A stretch of DNA of 64,000 nucleotides from Paenibacillus sp. FSL H7-0357 (GTDB lineage: Bacteria > Bacillota > Bacilli > Paenibacillales > Paenibacillaceae): NCBI RefSeq assembly GCF_000758525.1, contig NZ_CP009241.1:6510001-6574000 (forward strand). Direction: 5' to 3'. Under the pieces are notes generated by a model. The model had not been told where the DNA came from. It searched no databases and saw nothing but the letters and a program-made list of their open reading frames with translations. The position numbers and the translations under genes were made by a program. Positions 27,235 through 36,925 of this stretch are shown piece after piece. Each line of letters starts with the position of its first letter. Position 1 is the first letter of the stretch.

Positions 27235-29057
27235 GGGTTCCCCTCATTTCCCGGCGGACTAATTTGTTCAAGCAGCTTAAGCGGGATACCGAAGGCAACT
27301 ACCGTCCCCTGGTTCGGTGCACTGACAATCTCAAAGCGGACCTGATCCGCATAATTCAGCTCCAACCTGCGGTACACGTTGCGGAGTCCGATGTTCGCTC
27401 CAAAGGAGTCCTCCGTGGAGATCGCGGACAGCAGCTCTTTCAGCTTCGCGGCCTCCATCCCTTTGCCGTTATCCGAAACCGTGATCTGCAGGCGGTTATC
27501 CTGAACCGCTGCCTTCACCCTAATAATGCCAAGCCCCTCTATGGTCTGCAGGCCGTGCTTGCAGGAATTCTCCACAAGCGGCTGCATGCTCAGCTTCGGA
27601 ATCTTGTACCGCAGCGCCTGCTCATCAATGTCAAACTGATAGTCAAATTTATCCCTGAACCTGAACTTTTCAATCTTCAGATACATCTCAATAAACGACA
27701 TTTCCTCCTGCACCGACACCACATCCTCTTTCCAGCTGAGCAGCCTGCGCAACAGCTTCGACAAGCTCTTCACAATATCTGTCACATCGGAGTAGTTGTT
27801 TTTGGTGCAGACAACAAGAATTGCATTTAAGGTATTGAACAGAAAATGCGGGTTCATCTGGCTTTGCAGGAAATTGAGCTCCGCCCTGACCCGCTCCATC
27901 TCCAGATTCTTGCTCTGAATCTCCAGCTTATACACATCATTAATCAACGAATTGATCCTGGAGGTCATCCGGTTGAAATTATGGATCAGGCCGCCGATCT
28001 CATCCCGGCCCTCGTCGATGCGGATCAGCTCAAACTTTTCGTTCGATACCTTCTGCATATGTCTGGACAGCCGTTTTACGCGGTAATTATAGGATCTTAA
28101 CATCACGTAGATAAAGCAGGAGGTCAGCAGGGTGACTGTTGTCGCCAGAACTGCCGCATACAGCTGCATATCCAGAATGGCCTGGGTAAGCCGCTCTCCC
28201 TGGGTAATTCCGATAATTCTCCAGCCCTTGAGGTAGTTGGCTGTGCCTACAGCCACAACATGAACGTCCTCCTGCTGGCCGTCATCGAGCTGTTTGAACA
28301 GCGGATACGGCTCATCTTTCACCCGCTGGTAACCGCCGTCCGCTGACATGACGATCTGATTCTGCTCGTTGACCAGGTATAGGCTCAGATAGTCTTTTTC
28401 CCTCACAATGATGTCGTAAATTTCACTAAGATCCAGATCAATCCGCAGCAGCTTATCAAATTTATTCAGTGAGCTGTAATTGTCCATCTGCTCAACTACA
28501 CTAAGTGTGGGAATGGACGAGGTGCGGAGCTCGTTCTCGCTAGTCCTGTAAGCGGTGACAATAACCCGGTTGCCCGATGCACTCGCCTGCTTGTACCATT
28601 CGCTTTTCCGGACCTTCTGGTTCATGATCTGATAGTTGCCGCCGGACACAATCGATGTATTATTGGTGAACACACTGATCCGCTCGATCTGATTATTCAC
28701 CGGCATATAGCTGTTGAGCCGGTCCCGCAGCTGCTCATCATAGGTATTGTAAAAATCAATCGAGTCCTTATACGTCCGGTCCAGCATTTCATACAGACTC
28801 TTATCCGCAGACAGCGTGTAGCTGACAGCTACGCCACCTTCGATAAAATCATGAACGTCCTTTCGCGCCCGCTCCAAAGAAATCTCCAGGTTCTGCTGCT
28901 CCCTTGATTTGATCAAATCCGAGATACGGTCCAGAAAGACCAGATTAATCACCATAATCGGCAACAGCACACCCACGATGTAAATGAGGATGAACTTATA
29001 ATTCAGGGGAATGTCGTTGACGATATTTCCGAATCTTCTTACTTTTTTGGTTTTCAT
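27231..29057 (-). CDS. Sensor histidine kinase, YesM-like
   Basis: 608 residues: membrane helices at about 22-44 and 300-322 flank an extracellular Cache-like sensor domain, then HAMP, the phospho-acceptor His in SQMNPHFLFNTLNAI, and a HATPase domain (MQPLVENSCKHGL). It probably senses extracellular xylan fragments or the loaded binding protein. Response regulators are encoded on both sides of it, 20 bases away on one side and overlapping on the other. Confidence 0.93.
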   Translation of the reverse strand: MKTKKVRRFGNIVNDIPLNYKFILIYIVGVLLPIMVINLVFLDRISDLIKSREQQNLEISLERARKDVHDFIEGGVAVSYTLSADKSLYEMLDRTYKDSIDFYNTYDEQLRDRLNSYMPVNNQIERISVFTNNTSIVSGGNYQIMNQKVRKSEWYKQASASGNRVIVTAYRTSENELRTSSIPTLSVVEQMDNYSSLNKFDKLLRIDLDLSEIYDIIVREKDYLSLYLVNEQNQIVMSADGGYQRVKDEPYPLFKQLDDGQQEDVHVVAVGTANYLKGWRIIGITQGERLTQAILDMQLYAAVLATTVTLLTSCFIYVMLRSYNYRVKRLSRHMQKVSNEKFELIRIDEGRDEIGGLIHNFNRMTSRINSLINDVYKLEIQSKNLEMERVRAELNFLQSQMNPHFLFNTLNAILVVCTKNNYSDVTDIVKSLSKLLRRLLSWKEDVVSVQEEMSFIEMYLKIEKFRFRDKFDYQFDIDEQALRYKIPKLSMQPLVENSCKHGLQTIEGLGIIRVKAAVQDNRLQITVSDNGKGMEAAKLKELLSAISTEDSFGANIGLRNVYRRLELNYADQVRFEIVSAPNQGTVVAFGIPLKLLEQISPPGNEGNP

Positions 29058-29077
29058 GCCTCATGCACCCGGCTTTC

Positions 29078-30619
29078 TTAGAGCTGCTTATTCTTTTTGG
29101 CATTTTTATAGACCGAGGGCACAACACCCACGATCAGCTTGAATTTATCTATAAAATAATCCGTATTGGAGAACCCAACTTGAAGGGCAATATCGGAGAT
29201 TTTCAGCTGCGTCCGCTTAAGAAGTCCTTTCGCGGCTTCAATGCGTTTCTCATTCAAATACTCGCTGAAGCTGCGGCCTGTCTCTTTACGGAACAGCTGT
29301 CCCAAATAAGCGGAATTCATGTGGAATTGTCTCGCCAGCTCCTGAAGCTGCAGCTTGTTGCGGAATTCAAGATCGACATACTGGATAACGTTAAAAATCG
29401 TATTCCCTTCATTGGCGCTGTGCAGCTCTGCCAGATAGACAGCTGTCTGCCTGCATAGTCCATCCGCATATTTGCCCAGCATAAAATAATCGCCGAGACT
29501 GCCGAGTTCTCCATATTCCTTCTGTAGCTTATTCATAAGGATAGCCGGGTCCCCGTTCATCTCCGCCAGCAGCCGGCATAACGTCATCTCCAGGTGAGCC
29601 ACCTGAGCCTGCACCGCTTCAACAGTCAGCAGCTGTTCTGCGAAAGAAGCGAACAGTTCCCTGATGCTGGGCTCAATTCCAGCCGTATCGTTAGCCTTGA
29701 CCTTCTCCAGCAGCTTCTCCAGACTGTCATTCTGAAGCTCCGCCCCTACACTCATTCTCTTGAGGTCACTATAAAAAAAGACTCCACCCTTCTCCCGGTG
29801 ATACTTCAGCTTCCATACTTCAAGCGTCTGCGAATAAATTTCCCGCATGGACTCTATCCCGTTCATTCTGTCACTGATCATGATGGCTGCCGGTTCAAGC
29901 ACCTGTTCTGCAAGTGCTTTCTGGAGCATTCTGGCATTCTCCGCCAGACTATCGCAGCTGATCGAAGCCGACTGAATCATCATGCCCGACCGGCCCGCCG
30001 CATCCTGAAAGAAACAAGTGGATTCCCAGGGGAAATAATCGTTTAAGCGCTGGTCGATATCGACGGCGGTATAAGGCGGGGCGATAAGAATGCATACCAG
30101 CTCCGTATCCGGCTGCAGGTTCAGCAGGTTGACAGCCATAACCCGCAGCTCTTCACTATGCTCACCCTGAATCAGGCGAGTGATCAGATTATTTACGACA
30201 AACGCCCGCTTTTTCTGACGATCCACTTTGGAAGCGATTTCATTTTGAATGATCGTTTGCATCTTGCCCAGCAAGGACTCGATTTCTTCGTCGTCGATCG
30301 GCTTCAGCAGGTATTGATCGACCCGCTGGCGGAGCGCGGTCCGGGCATACTGGAAATCATCATAACCGCTTAGAATGACAAACTTTGGTGGCTTGGTCAT
30401 ACTTACATTTAGCTTGGCAATCAATTCGAGACCATTGAATACGGGCATATTGATATCCGTTAATACTAAATCCGGCTTCTGCTCCTGGATAAGCCTGAGC
30501 GCATCCGTGCCGTTCAAGGCTTCCCCGCATATCTCGAAACCGAACTTCTCCCAATTCACCATCGTTCTCAGACCTTCAAGAACCCACGGTTCATCGTCAA
30601 CAAGCATGACCTTCAGCAT
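29078..30619 (-). CDS. AraC-type response regulator, YesN-like (first)
   Basis: 513 residues: receiver domain opening MLKVMLVDDEPWVLEGLR with the phospho-acceptor Asp in PDLVLTDINMPVFNG, and an AraC helix-turn-helix at the C-terminus (QELARQFHMNSAYLGQLF, SDIALQVGFSNTDYFIDKF). I start at ATG 30619, after a GAAGGAG site, rather than the longer ORF. It heads the operon containing the kinase and a second regulator. Confidence 0.92.
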   Translation of the reverse strand: MLKVMLVDDEPWVLEGLRTMVNWEKFGFEICGEALNGTDALRLIQEQKPDLVLTDINMPVFNGLELIAKLNVSMTKPPKFVILSGYDDFQYARTALRQRVDQYLLKPIDDEEIESLLGKMQTIIQNEIASKVDRQKKRAFVVNNLITRLIQGEHSEELRVMAVNLLNLQPDTELVCILIAPPYTAVDIDQRLNDYFPWESTCFFQDAAGRSGMMIQSASISCDSLAENARMLQKALAEQVLEPAAIMISDRMNGIESMREIYSQTLEVWKLKYHREKGGVFFYSDLKRMSVGAELQNDSLEKLLEKVKANDTAGIEPSIRELFASFAEQLLTVEAVQAQVAHLEMTLCRLLAEMNGDPAILMNKLQKEYGELGSLGDYFMLGKYADGLCRQTAVYLAELHSANEGNTIFNVIQYVDLEFRNKLQLQELARQFHMNSAYLGQLFRKETGRSFSEYLNEKRIEAAKGLLKRTQLKISDIALQVGFSNTDYFIDKFKLIVGVVPSVYKNAKKNKQL

Positions 30620-30814
30620 GAGTCTCGCTCCTTCATATCCTTTTTTTATAGAGAGATACGTTAGCAAAATTACTATAGATCATGCTAACACAGATAGACT
30701 GAGTTATGGAATAGGCACTGGGCATAAATACTTTATCCAAGATAATTTCCCATTTAAGTAAATTCCAGCAATTTCCCAAGGTACTCCCGCAGAAGCCGCA
30801 GATCTTTCGGATAC

Positions 30815-30862
30815 AAAAAGGGATGTTCCCCGGCCTTCTTTTCAAGGCTGTGGAACATCCCT
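30815..30862 (-). terminator. Terminator of the nucleoside operon
   Basis: On the minus strand the arms AGGGATGTTCC and GGAACATCCCT are perfect over 11 bp and are followed by TTTTTG. Inner bases continue the stem. It ends the six-gene unit from 38062. Confidence 0.88.
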
Positions 30863-30871
30863 ATGTTTCAC

Positions 30872-32278
30872 TCAAACTCGCTGTTCTTGTGCCTCAAGCT
30901 CCTTGCGGATCTTCAGAAATACCTGATAACTCCGCTCGGCGCATTCCGAAATGGCTATCGGATGGAAGCCGGGCAGATCGGCATATAGTGTGTCATTCAG
31001 CGGTGCTGTCCAGCTCGCCGGCAGCTCCTTCGCGCCAAGCTTCGCCCCCATAATCGAGCCGACCGTGGCACCGTTGCAATCCGTATCCATCCCGCCGTAC
31101 ACAGAGGTGACTACGGCCTTCTCGAAATCATTGCCGCCATAGACAAGTGAGGCGGCGACCAGCGCAGCATTATTATTGGTGTGCACCGGATCATAATGAC
31201 TGAATTGATCCCAGATTGTGCTCACCAGCTCACGTTCGCTTTTGGCCTTCCGGCCAATATCGATTCCGCGTTTCACATCGCTGGCCAGACGGCTTGTGCT
31301 TGGGATCTCGCTGAGCCCGATCTCCAGGATGCGCTCGTTATCCTGCTCGGCGAAGGCGGCAGAAATCATTGCGGCATTCAGCATCTCGCCATAGATTCCG
31401 TTCTTCACATGCGAGAAGGAGGCGTCCCGCCAGCCCAGCTCCGCCGCGAGCTCCGGATACCCGGCCGCCCCGTAGGCCAAACCATCAGCGCGTATTGCGG
31501 CGCCGATCCATTCGCGGTACGGATTGAGATGCATGCGCACACGTTCCTGCCGCTGCGGCCAATCCGCCGGCTTTTCTCCATGCATATGAGAAGTTTCCCG
31601 GGCAAAATTCATGTAAGCTTGGGTCTCTGCTGTGCAGACCTGGCTATACGTCAGATTTCCATGCCACAGCTTACCAACATCCCACGAATCCCAGTCCAAG
31701 CCCTTCTGCTCCAGCAGCATCAGACCGAGGACCGTATAGCGGATATCGTCGTCACTCTCCATGTACCGGATGGTCTCCCGGGTACTGGTAAAGGACCAGC
31801 CGCTTAAGCCCAGACCGTATTCCTTCTCCGCCCGTGAATGCTCCGGGGTATAGCCGGTAATCGGCCACGCGTCAGCACCTTGGAACCACAGCTCAATATT
31901 CTGCCAGCCCGGCCGGCCGTCTTTGCCATACAGGTAATCCCAATATTCCAGCGGCTTACCCAGCGCACAGCCGACACTTCTGCCCAGCCAAGCCCCGTAG
32001 AACTTGTCCCTCCACTCCGCAGGACTCCACCGGGCGTCAAGCTTCCGCGGTCCATCCGGGCGCAGGCTGCGGATTTCCGCAAGACCCGACGGCTCCCGGT
32101 ACGGGAAATCCTCAGCTACCTTGAGCTCCATCAGCTCGCGGTATACCTCCATAAGCTTCATTTCATCGCTTCCAGCGGCGGCAAGCTTGTCTGTCAGACT
32201 GCCGGCCTGGCAGCCTTCTTCCATCCGCTGCAGCAGTTCCAGCCGGACCGTCTCCTGAAGCTGTTCCCATCCAGCCAT
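30872..32278 (-). CDS. ADP-ribosylglycohydrolase-family protein
   Basis: 468 residues. The catalytic core carries YGAWLGRSVGCALGKPLEY near residue 95, the acidic ESDDDIRYTVLGLMLLEQ, and VYGGMDTDCNGATVGSIMGA near the end, which together form the two-Mg2+ site of ADP-ribosylglycohydrolases. The family removes ADP-ribose or related N-glycosidic groups. About 90 extra N-terminal residues have no recognised motif. The gene begins three bases after the nucleoside hydrolase stop, so it acts in the same pathway. Its substrate may be an imported ADP-ribose-like or nucleoside compound; that is inference. Confidence 0.9.
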   Translation of the reverse strand: MAGWEQLQETVRLELLQRMEEGCQAGSLTDKLAAAGSDEMKLMEVYRELMELKVAEDFPYREPSGLAEIRSLRPDGPRKLDARWSPAEWRDKFYGAWLGRSVGCALGKPLEYWDYLYGKDGRPGWQNIELWFQGADAWPITGYTPEHSRAEKEYGLGLSGWSFTSTRETIRYMESDDDIRYTVLGLMLLEQKGLDWDSWDVGKLWHGNLTYSQVCTAETQAYMNFARETSHMHGEKPADWPQRQERVRMHLNPYREWIGAAIRADGLAYGAAGYPELAAELGWRDASFSHVKNGIYGEMLNAAMISAAFAEQDNERILEIGLSEIPSTSRLASDVKRGIDIGRKAKSERELVSTIWDQFSHYDPVHTNNNAALVAASLVYGGNDFEKAVVTSVYGGMDTDCNGATVGSIMGAKLGAKELPASWTAPLNDTLYADLPGFHPIAISECAERSYQVFLKIRKELEAQEQRV

Positions 32279-32281
32279 CCG

Positions 32282-33238
32282 CTAGTTCCCCCCGGACGCA
32301 AGCAGAAGCTCACGATCAAGTCTGTCCAGCGAATCAAACAGCAGCTTCATGAACGCTTCCCGGTCGATCCCCAGCAGTACCTCCGTGTTCGCGGCGCGGT
32401 CCGGTTTCTTCCTTCTGTCGGCCACGGTCATCCCACGGGTCAGCTTGCCTTCCGTCTCCACCGTGACATACAAATGCTGTGATTCGAACAGCTCCGGGTG
32501 CAGCAGCCAGGCCACGGCACACGGATCATGCAGCGCGTTGCCGACATAGCCCATTTTTTTGCCATATATCGAATAGAAATCAAGCAGCTCCCCTACCATG
32601 ACGGAGACCGGTCCCCGGCGTTTCAGTTCGAGAATTTCATCCTCAAATATAGCCGCCTGATCGGTCACATCCAGACCGCTCATCACAATCGGAATACCGG
32701 ATTCATAGACGATCCGGGCTGCCTCCGGGTCAACATAAATGTTGAACTCTGCGGTCACTGTTACATTTCCGTATGCCAAGCCGCCGCCCATCAGTGAAAT
32801 TTTCTCAATTCTTTCCTTCACCTCTGGGTAAGCGGTGATCAGCAGGGCAATATTCGTTAAAGGCGCCATCGGCACAAGTGTAATCTTCTCCTCCGAAGAG
32901 CGGATAATATCCAGCATAAATTCTACCGCCCCCTGATCTACAGGCTTGAATTTGCTGGCCGGAAGTGCCGGGCCGTCCATCCCGGATTCCCCATGCGCTT
33001 CTGCGCCCGTAACCAGCTTGCCAAGCAGCGGACCCACTGCTCCTTTGGCCACGGGAATGTCGGCATTTACAAAGCTGAGCACCTTCAACGCGTTGTCGGT
33101 AATTTTGTCCAGAATCTGGTTGCCCCCAACCGTCGTAATTCCCCGGATCTCCAGCTGCTCCGGATGAGCCAGCGCGAGCAGAATGGCAATCGCGTCATCA
33201 TGCCCCGGATCGCAGTCAATAATTATAGGTGTTGGCAT
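32282..33238 (-). CDS. Nucleoside hydrolase
   Basis: 318 residues opening IIIDCDPGHDDAIAILLALA, the Ca2+ and ribose site of the family, with HDPCAVAWLLHPELF carrying the late active-site His and Asp. It splits nucleosides into base and ribose in the cytoplasm. Whether it prefers purines or pyrimidines cannot be read with confidence. It follows the NupQ-like permease in the same unit. Confidence 0.95.
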   Translation of the reverse strand: MPTPIIIDCDPGHDDAIAILLALAHPEQLEIRGITTVGGNQILDKITDNALKVLSFVNADIPVAKGAVGPLLGKLVTGAEAHGESGMDGPALPASKFKPVDQGAVEFMLDIIRSSEEKITLVPMAPLTNIALLITAYPEVKERIEKISLMGGGLAYGNVTVTAEFNIYVDPEAARIVYESGIPIVMSGLDVTDQAAIFEDEILELKRRGPVSVMVGELLDFYSIYGKKMGYVGNALHDPCAVAWLLHPELFESQHLYVTVETEGKLTRGMTVADRRKKPDRAANTEVLLGIDREAFMKLLFDSLDRLDRELLLASGGN

Positions 33239-33277
33239 AACGTTCGCTCCCTTGTGTGTGTATATCTGAATTCCGAA

Positions 33278-34216
33278 TTATTTCGTGGTCGTAGTTTTTA
33301 TTTTGCGGTTCTTCTTCCGGGTCTCGGAGACCGCGTAAATCACCAGGCCGATGACCGTTGCCACATAAGGTAGCGTCGCAATCAGCTCCGCCGGGATCTT
33401 CAGCACCTGGAGCGCATTGGATAGCGCATCAGCGGCCCCGAACAGGAGTGAGGTAAGCGCCGTTCCGACCGTTGTGCTCCGGCCCATTGATTCTGCCGCA
33501 ATAGCAATCCAGCCCCGGCCTGCAATCATATCGCGGGTAAAGAGTGACAGATAACCCATCGACATATAAGCGCCGCCCAGGCTGGCAAAAAAACCGCTAA
33601 GCAGCAGAGCCGCATATTGAATCTTGATCACACTGACACCAACCGACTGGGCTGCATGCGGATTCTCCCCTACGGAACGGATGCGCAGGCCAAGCGGTGT
33701 ACGGTTCAGCAGGTAATAGACGATCAGCACAGACAGTATAGAGAAATAGGTCAGAATATGGTGCCCCGAGAGGATTGGGCCAAGCACCGGAATATCCTTC
33801 AGCAGCGGAATCTGCACACTCGGCAGCACCTTGCTCGCCAGGGAGGTGGAAGAACCCTTGTCCCCGCTGAGCAGATACAGGATAAATACCGTCCCTCCGG
33901 ATGCGAACATGTTGATCGCCACACCGCCGAGAATGATATGCGTCTTGAATCTCAGGGTAAAAAAAGCCAGAATTCCGGCGATGATCGTCCCCGACAGCAC
34001 CGCACCGAGCAGCCCTATCCAGGCACTGTGGCTATAGGCACTTACAATAACACCGGCCAAGGCGGACACCAGCATGATCCCTTCCATCCCGATATTGATA
34101 ATACCCGCCCGGTTTGAGATCAGCGCACCCAGCGCGGCGAACAGAATTGGCGTCGTTACACGCAGCAGAGAGAACGCAAAGTCCGTGGTAAAAATAACAT
34201 CCAGCAGGCTGTTCAT
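33278..34216 (-). CDS. nupQ: Nucleoside ABC permease, NupQ-like
   Basis: 312 residues, about nine helices. ALGALISNRAGIINIGMEGI near the N-terminus is diagnostic of BMP/nucleoside-type permeases. Its start overlaps the nupP stop by four bases. Confidence 0.92.
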   Translation of the reverse strand: MNSLLDVIFTTDFAFSLLRVTTPILFAALGALISNRAGIINIGMEGIMLVSALAGVIVSAYSHSAWIGLLGAVLSGTIIAGILAFFTLRFKTHIILGGVAINMFASGGTVFILYLLSGDKGSSTSLASKVLPSVQIPLLKDIPVLGPILSGHHILTYFSILSVLIVYYLLNRTPLGLRIRSVGENPHAAQSVGVSVIKIQYAALLLSGFFASLGGAYMSMGYLSLFTRDMIAGRGWIAIAAESMGRSTTVGTALTSLLFGAADALSNALQVLKIPAELIATLPYVATVIGLVIYAVSETRKKNRKIKTTTTK

Positions 34217-35262
34217 ACGTTATTTTTCGCCTCCTTCAGCAGCATCCGGTTCTTCCAGAATTTCAGGAACTGTTCAGCGGAAATCAGCAGAATAATGACA
34301 GCCTGGATGATCGAGATCATCTCGGAAGGCACATCGGACAGGCGTGCCATCAGATCCGCTCCAATACGGATATACGCAAGGAAAAGCGCCGAGGCAATCA
34401 CGGACAGCGGGTTATTTTTGGCCAGCATCGCTACAAGTGCACCGTCCATGCCGTAACCCGGCAGTGAGGTCCACTGGAACCGGTTGTACATCCCCAGCAC
34501 CTCCACCGATCCGCCCATGCCGGCGATAAATCCTGCAATCAGGTGGACGAGGATGATGACCTTGGCGGTCTTCATTCCCGAGTAGCGGGCAAACTCCCGG
34601 TTCACACCGGTCATCCGCAGCTCATAGCCCCACTTGGTTTTGTAGAGGAACAGATGGGCGAGCACAATAAGCACCAGCACGATAATAAGACCGGTATGAA
34701 TCCGGGTTCCCTGAAAGATTTTATCCAGCTGCGCCGTCTTCTCGAATTTAAAAGAAACGTTGGCGAATGCCTTGGCATCACGGAGATGATAGTTGAGCAG
34801 ATACAGGCCAATCCCGAACAGGATATTGTTGAACATTAAAGAGGTAACGAGTTCGTTGGCATTCCACTTGGCCTTGAGAATTCCGGGAATCGCCGACAGC
34901 AAAGCGCCTACAATCGAACCGGCTGCAATCGCCACAAGCGGATGAATCCAGCTGTTCAGGGTCAAATGGATCGCCAGCACCGAGGTCACTACCCCGGAGA
35001 AATAAAAGATTCCTTCCGCACCAAGGTTGAACATATTGGCCCGGAACAGCAGGGAGACGGCCAGACCCGTGAACATCAGCGGAATGGCCATCTCGATCAC
35101 GTTGCCGATATGCCCTTTCGTGGATATAGGCTCCCATAAGAAAATGCCAATCGTCTTGAGCGGCTGGTCACTGACCAGCGAGATGATCATAAAGGCGATG
35201 ACCAGGGCAATCAATATGACCGCTGTTGTCCGGATTGCCTCAAAATATTTGACTTTAAACAT
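34213..35262 (-). CDS. nupP: Nucleoside ABC permease, NupP-like
   Basis: About 349 residues, with FRANMFNLGAEGIFYFSGVV in the family position and around eight helices. The start ATG 35262 is supported by AGGAGG, and overlaps the ATPase stop by eight bases; the longest ORF extends upstream with no site. Confidence 0.92.
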   Translation of the reverse strand: MFKVKYFEAIRTTAVILIALVIAFMIISLVSDQPLKTIGIFLWEPISTKGHIGNVIEMAIPLMFTGLAVSLLFRANMFNLGAEGIFYFSGVVTSVLAIHLTLNSWIHPLVAIAAGSIVGALLSAIPGILKAKWNANELVTSLMFNNILFGIGLYLLNYHLRDAKAFANVSFKFEKTAQLDKIFQGTRIHTGLIIVLVLIVLAHLFLYKTKWGYELRMTGVNREFARYSGMKTAKVIILVHLIAGFIAGMGGSVEVLGMYNRFQWTSLPGYGMDGALVAMLAKNNPLSVIASALFLAYIRIGADLMARLSDVPSEMISIIQAVIILLISAEQFLKFWKNRMLLKEAKNNV

Positions 35263-36817
35263 GGTTTTCGGCCCTCCTGGTGTGCTGCTTGTCCTGCCGG
35301 TTGATCCCCAGCATATATAGTCCGAGCTCCTCTTCGCTGACCTTAGAAGGCTCATCGAAACAGGCAACAATCTGACCTTCATACATCACGAGCAACTGAT
35401 CACTCAGCTCCAGAATTTCATTCAAGTCCGCCGACACCAGCACAATGGCACAGCTGCCGGAACGCAGCTCCAGCAGCTTCTGGTGAATGAACTGGGCCGC
35501 GCCGATATCCACGCCCCGGGTCGGCTGCTCGGCAATCAGCAGCTCCGGCCCGGTCGAACATTCCCGCGCCACTACAACCTTCTGCATATTTCCTCCCGAC
35601 AGCATGGCAATCGGCTGCTGCGGTCCTGAGCAGCGCACTTTGAACTCCTCCACCAGTGACGCGGCCAGGCTGGCAATTCTGGAGCCATGCAGAAGAGGGC
35701 CTTTATTCATATCCTTGGAGCGGTAACGGGTAGAGATCAGGTTATCGGAAATGCTGGCCTCCCCGGCTGAGCCCTGCCGCATCCGGTCCTCTGGAATATA
35801 AGAGACACCCAGTCCGCGAATGTCACGGATATCTGATTCACGGATCTCCGTCCCTTTCACCTTGACTGATCCGGTACACGACACTCCGCGAAGTCCGCCT
35901 GTCAGAGCCTCAATCAGCTGCGACTGCCCATTGCCTTCCACACCGGCAATTCCGACAATCTGCCCTGCGCGAACAGAGAAATTGACGTCCGACAGCAGCG
36001 CCTTGCCCTGACTGTCATGGACACCCAGGCTCTCTACCGAAAGCACGGAGTTCCCAAGAGCCACGTTGTCCTTGTCATATTTCAAGACCACATCCCGGCC
36101 CACCATCAGCCGTGAAATTTCCTGCTCCGTTACATCCTTCGTCTGAAAGACACCTTCGCTTCTGCCGCCGCGCATGATCGAAATCCGGTCGCAGATCGCT
36201 TTGACCTCCTTCAGCTTGTGTGAAATAAACACAATCGTATGACCCTGCTCCCTAAGCTGCTGCAGCTCATGGAACAGCTCTTCCGTTTCCTGCGGAGTCA
36301 GAACCGCTGTCGGCTCGTCCAGAATCAGGATTTTGGCACCGCGCACCAGTGCCTTCAGAATCTCCACCTTCTGCTTCATGCCGACGGTAAGATCCTCGAC
36401 CTTGGCTTTGGCATTCACCGCAAGGTTATATTTACGCGCCGTCTCTTCGGTCAACCGCACGGCTTCGTTGTAGTTGAAGCTCACGCCTTTGCGCGGCTCC
36501 ATGCCAAGCACCATATTCTCGGCTACTGTAAAGGAAGGCACCAGCATGAAATGCTGATGGACCATGCCAATGCCCCGGTCAATGGCGTCCTGGGGGGATT
36601 GCAGCTTCATCTTTTCACCCCTGATGTAGATCTCGCCTTCACTCGGCTCTTCCATCCCGAACATAATCTTCATCAGGGTCGATTTGCCGGCCCCATTCTC
36701 TCCGGCAATCGCATGGATTTCTCCTTCACGCAGAGAAAAGTGAACGTCTTTGTTTGCAACGACGCCATTTGGATATACTTTGGTAATTCCCCGCATTTCC
36801 AGCAGAGCGTTCTGCAT
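35255..36817 (-). CDS. nupO: Nucleoside ABC ATPase with two cassettes, NupO-like
   Basis: 520 residues of RbsA type. The first cassette has GENGAGKST, ILDEPTAVLTPQE and LTVGMKQKVEILKAL. The second has the degenerate P-loop GVEGNGQSQ and the signature LSGGNMQKVVVAREC. It powers the NupPQ channel. It sits between the BMP lipoprotein and nupP. Confidence 0.94.
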   Translation of the reverse strand: MQNALLEMRGITKVYPNGVVANKDVHFSLREGEIHAIAGENGAGKSTLMKIMFGMEEPSEGEIYIRGEKMKLQSPQDAIDRGIGMVHQHFMLVPSFTVAENMVLGMEPRKGVSFNYNEAVRLTEETARKYNLAVNAKAKVEDLTVGMKQKVEILKALVRGAKILILDEPTAVLTPQETEELFHELQQLREQGHTIVFISHKLKEVKAICDRISIMRGGRSEGVFQTKDVTEQEISRLMVGRDVVLKYDKDNVALGNSVLSVESLGVHDSQGKALLSDVNFSVRAGQIVGIAGVEGNGQSQLIEALTGGLRGVSCTGSVKVKGTEIRESDIRDIRGLGVSYIPEDRMRQGSAGEASISDNLISTRYRSKDMNKGPLLHGSRIASLAASLVEEFKVRCSGPQQPIAMLSGGNMQKVVVARECSTGPELLIAEQPTRGVDIGAAQFIHQKLLELRSGSCAIVLVSADLNEILELSDQLLVMYEGQIVACFDEPSKVSEEELGLYMLGINRQDKQHTRRAENHV

Positions 36818-36925
36818 GGGTCATCAACGCCTTTCAACTTAGGTGTCTGCAAAAATAGGCAGCTGGAAATCTTCTTGCGGAAGAATTCCAACTGCATGAG
36901 TTAACATGTTAAATCATAAATACGA

